A DNA stretch of 64,000 bases from Flavobacteriales bacterium (lineage in GTDB: Bacteria; Bacteroidota; Bacteroidia; Flavobacteriales_F; PHOS-HE28). Below are positions 34,222-43,900 of this stretch, one piece after another (positions within the stretch are counted from its first letter, which is position 1; each line of letters opens with the position of its first letter). The notes under the pieces were generated by a model that was not told the DNA's origin, ran no database searches, and was given only the letters and a program-made list of their open reading frames with translations. The stretch lies in NCBI GenBank assembly GCA_016713865.1, contig JADJOG010000019.1, forward strand, positions 4,447 through 68,446, in the 5' to 3' direction. Position numbers and translations under genes: made by a program.

Positions 34222-36261
34222 TCACGGCACCACGCCCCTGATCACCGCCCGCAGGCCCTTCGCCTTCCACAGGTCTATCGCACCTGAAGCGCTGCTGAGC
34301 TCTGCGCCTTTCCATCCTGCGAACTCATGTCCTTCCGCAACGCGCAATTCGATGCGCATAGGCACTCCCTCGAAGCAGCGCACCGTGTGTTTGCCGGGTG
34401 TGAGGGCTAGGCCTTCGAGCAGCAGCGCGCCCTGATCGGCGCGCGGTGCATCGATCGCCGTTTCGCGCAAGCGCCTGCCCGTATGCTTGGCCAAATGCGC
34501 GAAGAGGTGCGCGGGCCGTTGCGTGGCGAAGCCTTTCACCTCGGCCAGCGATGCTTCCGGCACGGGCATGTCGAGCTGCAAGTCCCAGCGCTTGAAGTCT
34601 GCCGCAAGGTCGGCGGCATGCGCGTGATAGAGACTATCAGCGAAAGCAGGAATCTGCGCGAATGCTGTGGCGTGCAGAGCGGTGAGGCGTGCGAGCAACC
34701 GCTGCTGCAATTGAGGCTGCGCGATGAGTTGCGGCACGAAGGGCGTTTCGGGCAGCACGGCCAACGACATACGCTGCACGCTGTTCTCGTTCGGCGGCGC
34801 CCAGAGGTCCATGTCGAAGAGCACCCAGCGCCAACGGCCATCGCGTTCGCGCGGACGATAGCAGCGCACGTTCAGCTCATGGTCCGCGCGGCCGGTGTAG
34901 AGGTCGATACAGGCGAGGTCGATCAGGCTGCGCGTGTCGATCAGGGCATCGATGCTGTCGATGGGTGCGCCGCGCAGCAGGAGGTCGCGCGCCTTCAGGA
35001 AGCGATGGTCCTTGCCACTGCGTTCGGTGGAGGCCGGTCCTTCGAGCACATCGAGGGCTTCCGCGCCGCTGCGCTGCTTCAGCCATTCCGCGTCCTTGGC
35101 GGGCATCCAGCGGTAGAGGCCCCAATAGGCGCCGTTGAGGTAAAGCGGCTTCGCCACGGAAGGCTGCACCAGCACATGCAGACCGAAGCGCTCCACGAGC
35201 TGCTCCATCACGGCATTGCGCAGGAAGGCGTTCGGCGAGGCATCGGCGCGCAGCACGCCCTCATGCACGCGCGTGCCATCGCTGAAGGCGAAGCCATCCG
35301 CAGGGCTGTCGTAGCGATCGCGCGCAAAAACCTTGAAAGAGCGTTTGCCCAAGCCGCGCGAGCCGCTGCCGAAGAGTCGCGCTCCAACGGAGATTGCACT
35401 GCTGTCGATGCGCACCACTGCATCGCGCTCCCATGTCCTGCCCCGCCGCGTGTGGTTCTGCGCAGCGCCGGGGTTGTAAATGCCCGTGCTGTCGCCCCAG
35501 AGGTCTTGCGGATCGAGTGCGAGCGCGAAGCCATCGCCAGCATGTCCGTTCGCAGGAATGAGGAGCATCGCTTCATCGCCGATCAAGCAATCCTGTTGCA
35601 CAGTGATGGCGCGCACAACTTGGCCGGGTTCCACAGCAACAGGCTCATCAAATCGTTTGGCATCTGCGCTGCGCGGATCGCTGCCATCGGTGGTGAATCG
35701 GACTTCGCCTTCCGCTGTTGCGATCAACTTCCCCTCGGCATCGAGCGCGAGTTGCGGCGCCTTACTGAATCCACGCGCGATTGCACCTGCATCGTTCACT
35801 GCACCTGGAGTTGGCTGTGCGAAGAGGCTCCAGGCCGTGTGGCCATCGGGCGTTCGGCCCAAGCTGGTGTTGGCCCGCAGCGCGGGATAGGTGAAGAGGT
35901 CGGCGATGCCCAGGCCATCGGGGGCGATCAGCAGGATGGCGCCCCCTTTCTTTTCCAAGGTGAAGCCAAGGTGCTGCGGGCCGCGCTCGGGCTTCCCATC
36001 GCAGAACAGCAGCAAATGACCCTTGGCCGGAATGCGCAGCGGCGCATCGATCACATGCTGCTTGCCGTTTATCGCGATACGCCAGCCTAGCAGGTCGATC
36101 GATTTCGTGCTGCTGTTGTGCAGCTCGATCCAATCCGGCTTGCGGCCATCGGCATCGGTGTAGCCGCCGTGATTGCTGGCGCACAGCTCGTTGATGAGCA
36201 TGCCCTGCGACAGGGACTGCCCGGTTGCGTGCAATGCGAATACGAGAATCAGGCTGCGCAC
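34222..36261 (-). CDS. Secreted lamin-tail and CotH-kinase-like protein
   Basis: About 679 residues from a GTG at 36261, followed by a signal peptide (SLILVFALHATGQSLSQG). A lamin-tail domain (about residues 20-150: LINELCASNHGGYTD, DWIELHNSS, IDLLGWRI) leads to a chitobiase-type beta domain (EVRFTTDGSDPR) and a CotH-like kinase core (GSRGLGKRSFKVFARDRY, WGLYRWMP, RWVLFDMDLW with the DxD). Bacterial CotH proteins phosphorylate spore coat or surface substrates; the role here is unknown. A C-terminal beta domain follows; no clear T9SS tail. TACTTTCG ends 4 bases before the GTG, which sets the start. Confidence 0.8.
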   Translation of the reverse strand: MRSLILVFALHATGQSLSQGMLINELCASNHGGYTDADGRKPDWIELHNSSTKSIDLLGWRIAINGKQHVIDAPLRIPAKGHLLLFCDGKPERGPQHLGFTLEKKGGAILLIAPDGLGIADLFTYPALRANTSLGRTPDGHTAWSLFAQPTPGAVNDAGAIARGFSKAPQLALDAEGKLIATAEGEVRFTTDGSDPRSADAKRFDEPVAVEPGQVVRAITVQQDCLIGDEAMLLIPANGHAGDGFALALDPQDLWGDSTGIYNPGAAQNHTRRGRTWERDAVVRIDSSAISVGARLFGSGSRGLGKRSFKVFARDRYDSPADGFAFSDGTRVHEGVLRADASPNAFLRNAVMEQLVERFGLHVLVQPSVAKPLYLNGAYWGLYRWMPAKDAEWLKQRSGAEALDVLEGPASTERSGKDHRFLKARDLLLRGAPIDSIDALIDTRSLIDLACIDLYTGRADHELNVRCYRPRERDGRWRWVLFDMDLWAPPNENSVQRMSLAVLPETPFVPQLIAQPQLQQRLLARLTALHATAFAQIPAFADSLYHAHAADLAADFKRWDLQLDMPVPEASLAEVKGFATQRPAHLFAHLAKHTGRRLRETAIDAPRADQGALLLEGLALTPGKHTVRCFEGVPMRIELRVAEGHEFAGWKGAELSSASGAIDLWKAKGLRAVIRGVVP

Positions 36262-36265
36262 GCGC

Positions 36266-36273
36266 CGAAAGTA
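36266..36273 (-). promoter_or_regulatory. Putative leaderless -7 element of the CotH-like gene
   Basis: TACTTTCG on the minus strand ends 4 bases before the GTG at 36261. Confidence 0.55.
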
Positions 36274-36292
36274 GAGCGCTGCTCGTTGCCGC

Positions 36293-38419
36293 CTAGCGCA
36301 CTTCCGCGCCGGGAGCAATCACTTCCTTCGGCTGCACGAACACGAGCTTGCCGCTGGCATCCTCGGCCATGAGCACCATGCCTTGGCTTTCGACGCCCCG
36401 CATCTTGCGCGGCTCAAGGTTGGCCACCAGCACCACTTGTTGTCCGGTGAGTTGCTCGGGCGCAAAGTGCTGCGCGATGCCGCTCACGACGGTGCGCGGC
36501 GTTGCTTCGCCGATGTCGATGGTGAGCTTGAGCAGCTTGTCGGCTTTGGGCACGCGCTCGGCAGCGGTGATGGTTCCAACGCGAAGGTCGAGCTTGGCGA
36601 AGTCGTCGAATGCGATGCTGGGCTTGGGGGAAGGCGCGTTGTCCGTTGTCCGTTGCTGGGCCTGCCCCGGGCCTGCCCCTGGGTTGTCCGGCTGGGTGGG
36701 GGCAGGTGCCGCTGGTTCCATGGCGTGCAAGCGTTCGACTTCCGCAGCGATGGCCGCATCGTCGATGGGTTTGAAGAGGTGCTCGGCATTGCCGAGCTGC
36801 ATGCCGGGCTTGATCAGATCGGCGCGCAAGGCATCATCCCATTTGAGTTCACCAAGGCCGAGCATCAAGCGCAGCTTTTTCGATGAGAACGGAAGGAAGG
36901 CCTCGTTGAAAATGGATATGGCGGCGCACAGCCTCAAGCAATTGAAGAGTATGGTTCGTACTCTGTCAGGGTCGGAGCTCTCGATTTTCCACGGCTCCGT
37001 ACGGGTGAGGTATTGATTACCGGCCCGCGCTAGGCCAACAGCAGTATCTGTCGCCGCTCGAAAATTGAAGTGGTCGATGTAGTGGGCCACAAACTCATGT
37101 GTGGTCCCAATCGTGCTCAAGAAAGCTCGATCTATGTCAAGCTCGGCGCTAGGGCTAGGAACCACCCCCTTGTAGTAATTGTGACAGAGCACGAAAACGC
37201 GCTGAACGAAATTCCCGACTACAGCAACAAGCTCATTGTTGTTGTGTTCTTGGAACAACTTCCATGTGAACTCGCTGTCCTTTTGCTCAGGCATTAGACT
37301 AGCGAGCGTATAGCGCAATTCGTCCTGACGGTTCGGCCATCGTTCGATGTACTCGTGCAGCCACACGGCCCAGTTGCGGCTGGTGCTGATCTTCTTCCCT
37401 TCGAGGTTGAGGAATTCGTTCGCTGGAACGTTCTGCGGCAGCACGTAGCCACCATGCAGCTTCAGCAGGATCGGGAAGATGATGGCATGGAAGACGATGT
37501 TGTCCTTGCCGATGAAGTGGACGAGGCGCGTATCGTCGGCCTTCCACCATTTCTCCCAATCGGCAGCGTTGTCCTTCGCCCACTGCTTCGTTGCGCTGAT
37601 GTATCCGATGGGCGCATCGAGCCACACGTAGAGCACCTTGCCTTCGGCCCCGGGTAGCGGCACGGGCACGCCCCACTCCAGATCACGTGTCATGGCACGT
37701 GGACGAAGGCCGTCTTTCAGCCAACTGTTGCACTGGCCAAGCACGCTCGCTTTCCACTCCTTCGGATCGTGATGCGGCGCGCCGTCGAGCACGCCGGTGT
37801 TCATCCACGCATCCACCCATTGCTGGGCCTCGTCCATCTTCAGGTACCAATGCCTGGTGGGCTTCAGCACGGGCTTCGATCCGCTCAAGGTGCTGCGCGG
37901 GTCGATCAGGTCCTTCGGGCTGAGCGCGCTGCCGCACTTCTCGCATTGGTCGCCGTAGGCATCGGGGTTGCCGCACTTCGGGCAGGTGCCCATGATGTAG
38001 CGGTCAGCGAGGAATTGTTTGGCTTCCTCATCGAAGTACTGCTGCTCCTCTTGCACGTTGAAGGCGCCGTTCTCCAGCAGCTTCAGGAAGAAGCCTTGCG
38101 AGGTCTCTTTGTGCAGGTCGCTGCTGGTGCGGTGGTAGATGTCGAAGCGGATGCCGAAGTCCTGGAAGGCCTGTCCCATGAGTGCATGGTACTTATCGAC
38201 GATGGCGCGCGGGGTGGTGCCCTCCTTCATGGCGCGCATGGTGATGGCCGCGCCATGCTCATCGCTTCCGCAGATGAAGAGCACCTCCTTGCCGCGCTGG
38301 CGCAGGTTGCGCACGTAGATGTCGGCCGGCAGGTAGGCCCCCGCGATATGCCCGATGTGCAACGGGCCGTTGGCGTAAGGAAGGGCGGCGGTAACGGTAT
38401 GGCGGGCGGGTGAGGTCAC
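36293..38419 (-). CDS. metG: Methionine-tRNA ligase with C-terminal tRNA-binding domain
   Basis: About 708 residues. Catalytic motifs: ANGPLHIGHIAG (HIGH class), zinc knuckle CPKCGNPDAYGDQCEKCG, and KISTS in GKKISTSRNW in place of KMSKS, usual for Bacteroidota. The C-terminal EMAP/Trbp111-like domain (FAKLDLRVGTITAAERVPKADKL) is joined by a Pro/Ala/Gln linker that contains an 11-base tandem repeat GGGCCTGCCCC x2 (36658-36679). The start is uncertain: GTG 38419 is chosen, TTG 38440 is also possible; the frame continues open upstream past the promoter. Divergent from ldcA. Confidence 0.93.
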   Translation of the reverse strand: MTSPARHTVTAALPYANGPLHIGHIAGAYLPADIYVRNLRQRGKEVLFICGSDEHGAAITMRAMKEGTTPRAIVDKYHALMGQAFQDFGIRFDIYHRTSSDLHKETSQGFFLKLLENGAFNVQEEQQYFDEEAKQFLADRYIMGTCPKCGNPDAYGDQCEKCGSALSPKDLIDPRSTLSGSKPVLKPTRHWYLKMDEAQQWVDAWMNTGVLDGAPHHDPKEWKASVLGQCNSWLKDGLRPRAMTRDLEWGVPVPLPGAEGKVLYVWLDAPIGYISATKQWAKDNAADWEKWWKADDTRLVHFIGKDNIVFHAIIFPILLKLHGGYVLPQNVPANEFLNLEGKKISTSRNWAVWLHEYIERWPNRQDELRYTLASLMPEQKDSEFTWKLFQEHNNNELVAVVGNFVQRVFVLCHNYYKGVVPSPSAELDIDRAFLSTIGTTHEFVAHYIDHFNFRAATDTAVGLARAGNQYLTRTEPWKIESSDPDRVRTILFNCLRLCAAISIFNEAFLPFSSKKLRLMLGLGELKWDDALRADLIKPGMQLGNAEHLFKPIDDAAIAAEVERLHAMEPAAPAPTQPDNPGAGPGQAQQRTTDNAPSPKPSIAFDDFAKLDLRVGTITAAERVPKADKLLKLTIDIGEATPRTVVSGIAQHFAPEQLTGQQVVLVANLEPRKMRGVESQGMVLMAEDASGKLVFVQPKEVIAPGAEVR

Positions 38420-38448
38420 GGGGGCGATGGCGCTTTTCAAGCGGCCCG

Positions 38449-38456
38449 CGAAAGTA
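38449..38456 (-). promoter_or_regulatory. Putative -7 element of metG
   Basis: TACTTTCG on the minus strand, 29 bases before GTG 38419 and 8 before TTG 38440. It shows that the longer open frame upstream is not the true N terminus. Confidence 0.5.
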
Positions 38457-38520
38457 TCGGCTGGGGCGTTGCAGGAGTTCCCGCCCGCTCGCACCTTCGT
38501 GCCCCTTTTTCCCATGCCCC

Positions 38521-39428
38521 ATGCCTGCCCTTGCCCCCCTGCGCCCCGGCGACACTATCGCCATTGTGCCTACCGCACGCGCCATTGTCCCTGAGGAATT
38601 GCGCGAGGGCATTCGCCTCGCCGAGAGCTGGGGCCTGCGCGTGAAGCTCGGCTCGTGCATCGGCAAGAAGCACTACCAGCAAGCAGGCACGGCAAGGCAG
38701 CGCGCGGCCGATTTGCAAGCGGCATTCGAGGATCCGAAGGTGAAAGCGGTGTGGTGCGCGCGCGGCGGCTACGGCACCGTTCATCTGCTCGATCACTTGG
38801 AGCCAGTTTAATCAGCAGCAATCCGAAATGGGTGGTGGGCTTAAGCGATGTCACCGTGCTGCACAACACCTTGCACACGCTGGGCGTGCCATCGTTGCAC
38901 GCGCAGATGCCCTTCAACATCGACTCGAAGACCGTGGATGCGAAGGAGTCGCTGCGGCGCGCGTTGTTCGGCGAGCATCTGGACATCAGCATGCGGCATC
39001 CGGAGCAAGCGCCGCCATCGCGGATCGGGGAAGGCGAGGGCGTGCTGGTGGGCGGCAACCTCTCACTGCTCTATGCGCTGCGCGGAACACCATTCGACAT
39101 CGACCCAACGGGCAAGATCCTCTTCCTCGAAGACATCGATGAATTGCTGTATCACATGGATCGCATGGTGATGAACCTGAAGCTCAGCGGCTGGTTCAAC
39201 AACCTCGCGGGCCTGATCGTGGGCGGCATGACAGACATGCGCGACAAGGACCCCAAGGATCCCTTCGGCAAGACCGCCGAGCAGATCATCGCCGATGCCG
39301 TGGGCGACGCGCCCTTTCCCGTATGCTACGGCTTCCCGGCAGGCCACATCGCCGACAACCGCGCGTTGGTCATGGGCCAAACGGCGAAGCTCAGCGTCAC
39401 CGCGACAGGCGCAACGCTGAGCTTCTGA
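38521..39428 (+). CDS. ldcA: Muramoyltetrapeptide (LD-) carboxypeptidase, one-base frameshift
   Basis: An S66-family peptidase that trims the terminal D-Ala from tetrapeptides in murein recycling. Opening LRPGDTIAIVPTA; catalytic triad in VVGLSDVTVLHN (Ser), LFLEDIDE (Glu) and PAGHIADNRAL (His). Between WCARGGYGTVHLLDHLE and SLISSNPKW one C is missing from a CC(C) run at about 38809; adding it gives LEPSLISSNPKW. Joined length is about 302 residues. The downstream 35 bases repeat its 3' end imperfectly. A CACCTTCG at 38492 may be its -7 element. Confidence 0.85.
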
Positions 39429-39484
39429 TGTTCGCCGCGCCGGGCGCGACGTTGAGCTTCGGAGGAGATTCGCGAATCTAACGA

Positions 39485-39508
39485 GGCGTTCTCTGCGTCT
39501 CTGCGGCC
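39485..39508 (-). repeat. Dispersed intergenic repeat, copy 1
   Basis: On the minus strand GGCCGCAGAG-ACGCAGAGAA-CGCC. A close relative with an 8-base insertion is at 62499-62530. It lies 3 bases past the stop of the DUF4412 gene, between two convergent genes. Confidence 0.45.
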
Positions 39509-39511
39509 TTC

Positions 39512-40150
39512 TTAATTCCGCTCAAACTTGTTGTAGCCGGCGGGGATCTCGAACAAGGTGCTCTTCTGCGGTCCTTTGGTCACCTTGCTCACCTCCAGGC
39601 GGCTCACCTCGGCGCCATCGAGTTTCTGCTCGATGCCCAGCATGGGGAACACGCCTTTGGCATCCTTGATCTCGAGGAAGTAGAGCGCTGTTTCGTCCTT
39701 ACGGTTCAGCGTTTCCAGCAGCGGACGGAAGAAATTGAACTCATCGGCCGCCACCCAGTAGGTGATCTGGCGGTCGTCCTTCGGGTTCTTCACCACCCAC
39801 TTCTCGCACTTGTAGTTGTTGAAGTCGCGTACATCGCTCGTCTTCTGGATCTGCACTTGCACCTCCTTGGGCAGGCGGGTGTTGGGCACATCCATGTACA
39901 ATTTGCGCTCGGGGCTCAGGGCCGTCACGGTCTTGTCGCGGGTGTCCACGAGCATGATGCCCTGCACTTCGCCGCGCGAGCTCACCTCCTCGATCCGGAT
40001 GAAATCGCCCTTCACGAAGTACTTGTAGCCCGTGACCACAGGTCCGGTGGTCTTCGTGAATTCGATGATGCCCTCGAAGGCCTGGGCGCTGAGGCCCGTG
40101 CTCAACAGGGTGAGGGCAAGAGCGGGCAGGAAATGGCTGAAGCGTCGCAT
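39512..40150 (-). CDS. Secreted DUF4412-like protein
   Basis: 212 residues with a signal peptide (FLPALALTLLSTGLSAQ). The mature part opens FEGIIEFTKTTG, then VKGDFIRIEEVSSRGEVQGIMLVD, NNYKCEKWVVKN and ending IPAGYNKFERN: the lipoprotein-carrier-like beta sheet of DUF4412 proteins. Function not established. The start at 40150 is the first Met giving a proper signal peptide. Divergent from yraN. Confidence 0.75.
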   Translation of the reverse strand: MRRFSHFLPALALTLLSTGLSAQAFEGIIEFTKTTGPVVTGYKYFVKGDFIRIEEVSSRGEVQGIMLVDTRDKTVTALSPERKLYMDVPNTRLPKEVQVQIQKTSDVRDFNNYKCEKWVVKNPKDDRQITYWVAADEFNFFRPLLETLNRKDETALYFLEIKDAKGVFPMLGIEQKLDGAEVSRLEVSKVTKGPQKSTLFEIPAGYNKFERN

Positions 40151-40281
40151 GGTCAGTAGGTTGGGCGGCAGATGAGTGGTTGCGCCGGTTTCGATGGAAA
40201 GCCCGATTCGGGCAGGGTTCGCCAATTTTAGGGCCTTCAACGGGGGCTTGGGTTCATGGTTACGCCCCCTTCTTTCCACAG

Positions 40282-40662
40282 ATGGCCGAGCACAACCGTA
40301 CCGGCGCCGAGGGCGAGCAAGCTGCATGCCGCCACCTTGAAGACAAGGGCTTCGAGGTGCTGGAGCGCAATTGGAAGCACGGCAAACTCGAGGTGGACAT
40401 CGTGGCCCGGCACGAGCGCTTCATCGTGTTCGTGGAGGTGAAGACCCGCAGCAGCAACCAGCACGGGGAGCCCGAGGAGGCGGTGAAGAAGGGCAAGCGC
40501 TCCAAGCTGATCAAAGCAGCCAATGCCTACATACAGCTCACCGGTACCGACCTTGCGGCCCGCTTCGACATCGTGAGCGTGATCATGCACCCCTCGGGGA
40601 AGCCCTACATCCATCACATCCCCGACGCGTTCTATCCCACCATCCATGACAAGCCGTTCTAA
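40282..40662 (+). CDS. YraN-family (UPF0102) nuclease-fold protein
   Basis: 126 residues. The restriction-endonuclease-like core shows GAEGEQAACRHLEDKGFEVLERNW, LEVDIVARHERFIVFVEVKTRSS with the Asp and Glu-x-Lys, then KRSKLIKAANAYI and FDIVSVI. The family is widespread, and its substrate is unproven. It overlaps the pseudouridine synthase gene by 17 bases in the same direction. Normal length. Confidence 0.9.
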   Translation: MAEHNRTGAEGEQAACRHLEDKGFEVLERNWKHGKLEVDIVARHERFIVFVEVKTRSSNQHGEPEEAVKKGKRSKLIKAANAYIQLTGTDLAARFDIVSVIMHPSGKPYIHHIPDAFYPTIHDKPF

Positions 40663-41764
40663 TCCCGGCCGCGGCCGCCAACGCAGCAACAAGCCTTCGC
40701 CCAAGTCCAAAACCGACCAGCGCCCTGCCGCACGCTCCGATGGCAGCCCGCATTCCAAACGTTTCGGCAAGAGGCCGCCCAAAGCCGTGCGCGAAGGCGG
40801 AAGCACCGAACGCCCGAAGCGCACCGACGACCGCCGGAATGACACCGAGCGCAGGGACCCGCGCGGCGAAAGGAGCGCTCCACGCACACGATCAACCGGC
40901 CGCGACGAGCGCCCTGCAACGCGGCGCGGCGACAGCGAAGGCGGTGAGCGCAGGCCGCCCTACAAGAAGTCGTGGCCCAGCAAAGGCGGTTCGCAAGAGC
41001 GCTTCGGCGGCTACCGTGGAAGGTCCAAGCCTGAGCCTCGCGGCGAAGACGATGGCCGCATCCGCCTGAACCGCTACCTGAGCATGAGCGGAGTGGCCAG
41101 CCGCCGCGATGCCGACGACCTGATCAAGGCTGGTGTGGTCACCGTGAATGGCGTGGTGGTAACCGAGCTGGGCACCAAGGTGGGCCCCGGCGACAAAGTG
41201 GTGTACGGCGGGCAGCGCCTCAGCCGCGAGAAGAAGCGCTACGTGCTGCTGAACAAACCCAAGGACTTCATCACCACCACCGACGACCCGCGCGACCGCC
41301 GCACCGTGATGGCCTTGGTGGAACAAGCCTGCGACGAACGCATCTACCCCGTGGGTCGCTTGGACCGCCATACCACCGGCCTTCTGCTGCTCACCAACGA
41401 TGGCGACCTGGCCAAGAAGCTCACGCACCCCAGCCACGGCGCCGAGAAGATCTACCACGTCACCCTCGACAAGAACGTCACCCACGCCCACCTGCAGCAA
41501 CTCGTCTCAGGCGTGCAACTCGACGATGGTCCTGCCTCCGCCGATGAGGCTAGCTACGTGGATGCCGCAGGCAAGCGCGAGGTGGGCATCAAGTTGCACA
41601 TGGGCCGCAACCGCGTGGTGCGCCGCATGTTCGAGGCCCTGGGCTACGAAGTGCTCAAGCTCGACCGCGTGATCTTCGCCGGCCTCACCAAGAAAGACCT
41701 TCCGCGCGGCAAGTGGCGTCACCTGAGCGAGAAGGAAGTGCTGTTCTTGACAAAGAGGAAGTAA
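40646..41764 (+). CDS. RluB-type rRNA pseudouridine synthase
   Basis: 372 residues. A long basic, low-complexity N terminus (about 130 residues rich in R, G, S and P) precedes the S4 RNA-binding domain RIRLNRYLSMSGVASRRDADDLI. The catalytic domain reads YVLLNKPKDFITTT, YPVGRLDRHTTGLLLLTNDG with the nucleophilic Asp, and MGRNRVVRRMFEALGYEV. Of RluB/RluE/RsuA type, modifying 23S or 16S rRNA; Bacteroidota members usually carry this disordered extension. Start ATG 40646 overlaps yraN. Confidence 0.9.
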   Translation: MTSRSNPGRGRQRSNKPSPKSKTDQRPAARSDGSPHSKRFGKRPPKAVREGGSTERPKRTDDRRNDTERRDPRGERSAPRTRSTGRDERPATRRGDSEGGERRPPYKKSWPSKGGSQERFGGYRGRSKPEPRGEDDGRIRLNRYLSMSGVASRRDADDLIKAGVVTVNGVVVTELGTKVGPGDKVVYGGQRLSREKKRYVLLNKPKDFITTTDDPRDRRTVMALVEQACDERIYPVGRLDRHTTGLLLLTNDGDLAKKLTHPSHGAEKIYHVTLDKNVTHAHLQQLVSGVQLDDGPASADEASYVDAAGKREVGIKLHMGRNRVVRRMFEALGYEVLKLDRVIFAGLTKKDLPRGKWRHLSEKEVLFLTKRK

Positions 41765-41871
41765 GTTCGGCTTGACCCCGAAGCGCGTGCGGCAATCCGC
41801 GAGCTACGCATCCTGTTGAATCACGCGCAAAGGCCAAATCCGCTTCGCATCTTCGCGGACACACATCGCAC

Positions 41872-42528
41872 ATGGCGCTCACCAAGGAACAAATGGCAAA
41901 ACGCATCGCGCGCGAACTGCGCGATGGCTATTACGTCAACCTCGGCATTGGCATTCCCACGTTGGTGGCCAACTACATCCCGGAAGGAATGAACGTGGTG
42001 CTGCAAAGCGAGAATGGCATCTTGGGGATGGGCCCCTTCCCGTTCGAGGGCGATGAAGACGCCGACCTGATAAACGCGGGCAAACAGACCGTGACCTTGC
42101 TTCCGGGCAGCAGTGTTTTCGATAGCGCCACCAGCTTCGCCATGATCCGCGGTCAGCATGTGCAGCTAACGGTGCTCGGCGCCATGGAGGTGTCTGACAA
42201 CGGCGACATCGCCAACTGGAAGATCCCCGGCAAAATGGTGAAGGGCATGGGCGGCGCCATGGATCTTGTGGCCAGCGCCGACAACATCATCGTGTGCATG
42301 CTGCACACCAATAAGGCCGGCGAGAGCAAGTTGCTCAAGAAGTGCTCTCTTCCCCTCACCGGCGTGGGCTGCGTGAAGAAGATCGTGAGCGACCTCGGCG
42401 TGTTCGATGTGACACCCGATGGATTCAAGCTGCTCGAACGCGCTCCTGGGGTGAGCGTTGAGGAGATCAAGTCGAAGACCGAGGGCAGGCTGGTGGTGGA
42501 GGGCGATGTCCCTGAGATGGCGGTATGA
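41872..42528 (+). CDS. scoB: 3-oxoacid CoA-transferase, B subunit
   Basis: 218 residues, complete. The catalytic glutamate is in LQSENGILGMG (Glu47), with GYYVNLGIGIPTLVANY and FDSATSFAMIRG, typical of SCOT/AtoA beta subunits that shuttle CoA between succinyl or acetyl-CoA and acetoacetate. Subunit A is not in this window, which is unusual as the two are normally adjacent. Its last 4 bases overlap the start of the membrane protein at 42525, so it is coupled to the glycan cluster. The 107 bases before it hold a short GCGG-CAAT-CCGC hairpin but no gene. Confidence 0.9.
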   Translation: MALTKEQMAKRIARELRDGYYVNLGIGIPTLVANYIPEGMNVVLQSENGILGMGPFPFEGDEDADLINAGKQTVTLLPGSSVFDSATSFAMIRGQHVQLTVLGAMEVSDNGDIANWKIPGKMVKGMGGAMDLVASADNIIVCMLHTNKAGESKLLKKCSLPLTGVGCVKKIVSDLGVFDVTPDGFKLLERAPGVSVEEIKSKTEGRLVVEGDVPEMAV

Positions 42529-43900
42529 ACCGTGCTGGCCAAACCCTGTTGAGCGTACTAGCGGCGATCATCCGTTCCCGGGGTGTCGCAATCATGATTC
42601 TTGCGTTCGTAGGGTTCTTCGGGTATTCATCGGTCGAGTACAACGGCAAGTTCCAACTCGGTGATTGGAGGCAGCACTTGCGCGCAGATGCTGCTGGCTA
42701 CTACATCTATTTGCCGGGTCTATTCCACCATGGCATGCGAGCCGCGGAGGTGCCCGACAGCCTAGTCACCATTGCTGGCGAGGGCTTCTTGCTTGATCGC
42801 GAGCACGATCGCATCATCACGAAATACACCTACGGCACGGCATTGCTCCAACTGCCCTTCTATCTCGCGGCTGAGTGCATCACCGGATGGGGACGAACGA
42901 ATGGATGGTCAATGACGCACCGTGCAGCGATCGAGTTCGGCGCCATTGTTTATTGGACAGCAGGCCTTGCGCTGCTAGCGAGTGCCTTGTCGATGCTTTG
43001 GCCGGCATCACGCAGCGTGAAACTCCTCGTTCTGATTGCCGTGGCCTTCGGCACGCACACCTTCTACTACGCGTTCCGCTCCCCGGCTTACTCGCATGTA
43101 TACTCATTCTTCCTCGTGTCGCTCGCGCTCTATGCGATCGCGCGTCTTGCGCAGGCGGGGCCCCGACCTGTTTGGGGCTTTGTCTTCGCATTCGCCTGCT
43201 GCTTGCTCGTGCTCATTCGTCCACAGGATTTGATTGCCGCAATCGCGCTCGGGTTGATTCTCTTCATGCGGATTCCCGACGCACGGCATTGGCGCATGCT
43301 CTACATCTCAATTGCGATCGCCGCGGTGATCCTGGCGATTCCGCAATTGATGTATTGAAGTTCGTGCATGGCCATTGGCTGGTCTATTCATACGGCGACG
43401 AGGGTTTCTCGCGTTGGGCATCTCCGAAACTGGCAAGCGTGCTCATGTCTCCCGTGAACGGCTTGCTACCGCATGCGCCGGCCTTCTTCCTGCTGCTGCC
43501 CGCACTGGTGTACCTGTTCTTCACTGAGAAACGCCTGGCGCTTCTGCTGCTGTTCGTGTTCGCGGTTACCATCTATTCATGCGCCGCGTGGCATGCCTGG
43601 CATTTCGGATGCTCGTATGGCATGCGGCCATTGGTGCAGTACACGCCTCTGCTCGCGATCACGCTCTGGCGACTATTCAGTTGGCTTCAAGAACGGCAGA
43701 AAGCCGTTTGGCACGGCGCGGTGCCACTGCTGGTGCTGGCTTTCTTCGTGAACTATCGGGTGATGCTTCAATACGAGGGCTGTCGACCGGAGCATGAATG
43801 GGACTGGCGACCATATGAGCGCGATATGATCGAAGCCTTCTTCGGCGCATCCGTGTGCGTGCTTCCGGAAACCGCTAGCGACATAGAGGCAACAGCATGA
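42525..43900 (+). CDS. Multi-pass membrane glycosyltransferase-like protein (GT-C type), one-base frameshift
   Basis: A roughly 458-residue protein with about ten hydrophobic segments and a large first periplasmic loop (HLRADAAGYYIYLPGLFHH, with an Asp-Ala-Ala pair typical of GT-C dolichyl/undecaprenyl-phosphate sugar transferases). The frame stops at TGA 43356 (IPQLMY); restoring one G gives IPQLMYWKFVHGHWLVYSYGDEGF and runs to 43900. Start overlaps scoB and the stop overlaps the next gene (ATGA both). Probably uses polyprenyl-phosphate sugar donors (inference). Confidence 0.7.

Noticed and set aside
34483..36090. Long open frame on the plus strand opposite the CotH-like gene
   Set aside because: Shadow of a supported gene with signal peptide and promoter on the other strand.
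15898..41780. Shared 12-mer GGCTTGACCCCG near the MbnP leader and after the rluB-type gene
   Set aside because: A 12-base match is expected many times by chance at this scale; no longer similarity was found.
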